A DNA stretch of 34,201 nt, from contig JAJECF010000204.1 in NCBI GenBank assembly GCA_022822125.1, positions 1 to 34,201 of the forward strand, read 5' to 3'. Within the stretch, counting starts at the first letter, position 1. The number at the start of each line of letters is the position of its first letter. Position numbers and translations under genes: made by a program. The notes below the pieces were generated by a model. The model worked only from the letters and a program-made list of their open reading frames with translations, was not told the DNA's origin and made no database searches. Source of the DNA: Alphaproteobacteria bacterium (GTDB lineage: Bacteria; Pseudomonadota; Alphaproteobacteria; Bin95). Positions 32,329-34,201 of this stretch are shown piece by piece.

Positions 32329-33711
32329 ATGCGAGCGAATGAAAGAACGCTGGACCTCAGATCCTTCCTTGAAGATCTGGAAGCGGCGGACCCGAAGGCG
32401 ATCATGCGCATCCCCGAGCCGGTCGGCATCGATTTCGATGTGACGGCGGTGGCGATGGAACTGGAAAGGCAGGGCCGCGCGCCGGTGGTCCGCTTCGAGA
32501 AGGTCGGGGATTCGCCCTTCCCGGTCGTCGCCAACCTGTTCGGCGACCGCCGGCGCTACGCCCAGGCGCTCGGCGTCGCCGAGGAGGATCTGATCGGGAC
32601 CTGGGGCGGGCTCGGCGACGGGATCATCGAGCCGGTGATCCTGGAAACGGGCCCCGTTTTGGACAGGGTGATTACCGGCGGCGCTGTCGATCTCGGCGCG
32701 TTGCCGATCATGAACCATTTCGCGGAGGACGGCGGCCGCTATGTCACCAATGGCATCGTCGTCGCCAGGGACCCGGATACCGGCGTCCGGAACGCCAGCT
32801 ATCACAGGCTGCAGGTCATGGGCCGGACCCGCTTCGGCACCAGCCTGCACAGCCGCCGGCATCTGTGGAGCTATGCGCAGCGGGCGGCCGGGCGGGGCGA
32901 GGCGATCCCGGTGTCCATCGTCATCGGCCACCATCCGCTGTTCGCGTTCGGCAGCGGCCTCTGGAAAGGACCGATAGACGCCGACGAATACGCCGTCGCC
33001 GGCGGCTTCATGGGCCGGCCTCTGGAGCTGGTCCGGGGCGTGACCGTGCCGGTCGAGGCGCCGGCCTTCGCCGAATTCGTCATCGAGGGCCATATCCTCC
33101 CCGGCGAGGAAGCGGACGAGGGGCCGTTTGCGGAATTCACCGGCTACGCCTCGGCGCGCTCGACCCGGCATGTCATCGAGGTCTCGGCGATCCTGCACCG
33201 CGGGGACGCGATCTATCAGGACATCGTGCCGGGCATTTCCGACGAGCATACCGGCCTCCTGGCGGTGCCGATGGAGGCGCGGCTGCTCAAGGTGCTGCGG
33301 CAGAACTATCCCAATGTCACCGGCGTCGCGATGCCGAAATCCGGTACTTGCCGCATGCATGTCTATATCGCCATGAAGGACCCTGCGCCCGGCCAGGCGA
33401 AGAACGCCGCCGCGACCGCGCTCGGCGAAGACCTCAGCCTGAAGCTCGCCATCGTCGTCGATGACGATGTCGATATCGCGAGCGACCGGGATGTGATGTG
33501 GGCCGTCTGCACGCGCATGCAGGCGGACCGGGACGTGGACATCCTGAAGAACTGCATGGGCGCGATCCTCGATCCGTCCAACCATGACGGATTGACCGCC
33601 AAGATGATGATCGACGCCACCAGGCCCGCCGGCGACTTTCCGCCCCGCCACACGATCCCGGAGCACGCCGCGGCCCGCGCGCGGGCGCTGGTCCGGAGAT
33701 ACGCGGCCTGA
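32329..33711 (+). CDS. UbiD family decarboxylase
   Basis: 460-residue prenylated-FMN-dependent (de)carboxylase. Landmarks are LPIMNHFAEDGGRYVTNGIVVARDPDTG, NASYHRLQVMGRTR (prFMN-side Arg), SIVIGHHPLFAFGS and the catalytic segment EGHILPGEEADEGPFAEFTGYAS with the conserved glutamates, then VPMEARLLKVLRQNYPNV and MHVYIAMKDPAPGQAKNAA. GGAG is about seven bases before the ATG. UbiD enzymes act on aromatic or alpha,beta-unsaturated acids; sequence alone does not give the substrate. The cofactor-making prenyltransferase UbiX is not in the window, so it must come from elsewhere. The TRAP-type gene 253 bases downstream may serve the same pathway. Confidence 0.92.
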   Translation: MRANERTLDLRSFLEDLEAADPKAIMRIPEPVGIDFDVTAVAMELERQGRAPVVRFEKVGDSPFPVVANLFGDRRRYAQALGVAEEDLIGTWGGLGDGIIEPVILETGPVLDRVITGGAVDLGALPIMNHFAEDGGRYVTNGIVVARDPDTGVRNASYHRLQVMGRTRFGTSLHSRRHLWSYAQRAAGRGEAIPVSIVIGHHPLFAFGSGLWKGPIDADEYAVAGGFMGRPLELVRGVTVPVEAPAFAEFVIEGHILPGEEADEGPFAEFTGYASARSTRHVIEVSAILHRGDAIYQDIVPGISDEHTGLLAVPMEARLLKVLRQNYPNVTGVAMPKSGTCRMHVYIAMKDPAPGQAKNAAATALGEDLSLKLAIVVDDDVDIASDRDVMWAVCTRMQADRDVDILKNCMGAILDPSNHDGLTAKMMIDATRPAGDFPPRHTIPEHAAARARALVRRYAA

Positions 33712-33833
33712 CCGGAGGCCTGCGGCGGCGGGTCTTTGACTTGCAGGGTGCATGGCATAAGGTGGGGGCACCCCGGCCGCGATGCGTCCGTTTCCGGATG
33801 CCCGCCTCTCATTCGTAGGCAACGGCCTGTGGG

Positions 33834-33872
33834 ACGCGGCGCGACCGCTGCCCGGATCGGCCGCGTCGCGCA
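33834..33872 (+). promoter_or_regulatory. Inverted repeat in the ubiD-TRAP gap
   Basis: GACGCGGC and GCCGCGTC form 8-bp complementary arms with a loop of about 22 bases, followed by AT-rich CATATATTTAC. It may be a terminator-like or regulatory structure; the rest of the gap shows nothing convincing. Confidence 0.3.
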
Positions 33873-33964
33873 TATATTTACGGGGGCGGGCGAGAGACCG
33901 GCAGCGTGTCGCAGCGCAGCCGCTGCGCCGACCTTGAAACACACCGGGCAGAAGGGAGAACGCC

Positions 33965-34201
33965 ATGCTTCGATCATATCTGCCGCGCGCCGCCGCCTTT
34001 GCGGGAGCCGTAGCTTTCGCAGCCGCTACGGTCCTGCTTGCAGCCCTGCCGACGCCGGCGAAGGCCGAACTGGAGAAAGTCATCATCCGGGTTTCGGTGG
34101 ACCTGCCGCCGCCGCCGCATCCGACGGCCATCGCCATGGAGTGGTTCAAGGAACAGGTGGAAGCGCAATTCCCCGAGGGCAGCGAGGTGCGGAACTTCTA
34201 T
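33965..34201 (+). CDS. TRAP-type C4-dicarboxylate transporter substrate-binding protein (DctP-like; N-terminal part)
   Basis: The first 79 codons before the window ends. A signal peptide (MLRSYLPRAAAFAGAVAFAA, then VLLAALPTPAKA, cleavage after AKA) is followed by ELEKVIIRVSVDLPPPPHPTA and AMEWFKEQVEAQFPEGSEVRNFY. The pattern of an early HP, then a FKEQVE helix and a strand after G/S, is the start of a DctP fold. GGAG lies seven bases before the ATG. The membrane components DctQ and DctM should follow outside the window. The ligand is unknown; assignment to TRAP rests on a short segment. Confidence 0.7.
   Translation, partial: MLRSYLPRAAAFAGAVAFAAATVLLAALPTPAKAELEKVIIRVSVDLPPPPHPTAIAMEWFKEQVEAQFPEGSEVRNFY

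Overview
The window is high-GC chromosomal DNA from an alphaproteobacterium. The evidence is a DUF4167 gene (a family I know essentially from Alphaproteobacteria) on the same strand as clpB, a Fur protein with the alphaproteobacterial HHDHLIDVETG signature instead of CxxC zinc motifs, a PpiD-like foldase directly ahead of trpE, and the dnaX-ybaB-recR order. Order and genus cannot be fixed from the sequence. No phage, plasmid or transposase genes are visible. The accessory character comes from intergenic repeats, small regulatory modules and surface-protein genes.

Layout, left to right. 1-223: the start of an alpha/beta hydrolase running off the left edge. 373-2473: fur overlapping an iron-type ABC permease. 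2597-7084: hyuA-hyuB-enoyl-CoA hydratase/isomerase operon. 7071-9994 (minus): clpB with a translationally coupled AbrB/MazE-like gene. 9995-11059: a large repeat island with two copies of a composite element containing 39-bp tandem repeats. 11060-11572 (minus): DUF4167. 11758-12383 (minus): a TumE-family toxin / HTH antitoxin-like pair with its own promoter and operator-like repeats. 12733-13419 (minus): a fumarylacetoacetate hydrolase family enzyme. 14083-18054: outer-membrane porin, TbpB-like surface lipoprotein and Slam, which together look like a surface-lipoprotein (type XI-like) export locus.

18357-23797 (minus): ppiD, trpE, parE. 23882-25508: a RutE-like nitroreductase divergent from a quinone oxidoreductase. 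25519-30500 (minus): lytic transglycosylase, recR, ybaB, dnaX and the SRP RNA. 30528-31511 (minus): a hydrolase with a complete fluoroacetate-dehalogenase-type active site, and tRNA-Val(GAC). 31593-31988 (minus): a GlcG/HbpS protein. 32329-33711: a UbiD-family decarboxylase. 33965-34201: the start of a TRAP-type solute-binding protein.

Two intergenic repeat types occur in five islands (about 10.0-10.96, 12.5-12.7, 13.5-13.8, 18.06-18.2 and 32.1-32.2 kb). Type A has arms TTCGATACGC and GCTACTCAGGATGAGG. Type B is a shorter sequence beginning CCTTCGACAGGCTCAGGA. They are never inside a convincing gene, and most open frames predicted over them are artefacts.

The best candidates for new biology are: the porin / lipoprotein / Slam locus with a Crp/Fnr-geometry palindrome upstream; the triplets of CATGACA at exact 10-bp spacing before hyuA and in both composite repeat units upstream of clpB; the orphan AbrB-like gene coupled to clpB; and the leaderless-looking TumE-type module.
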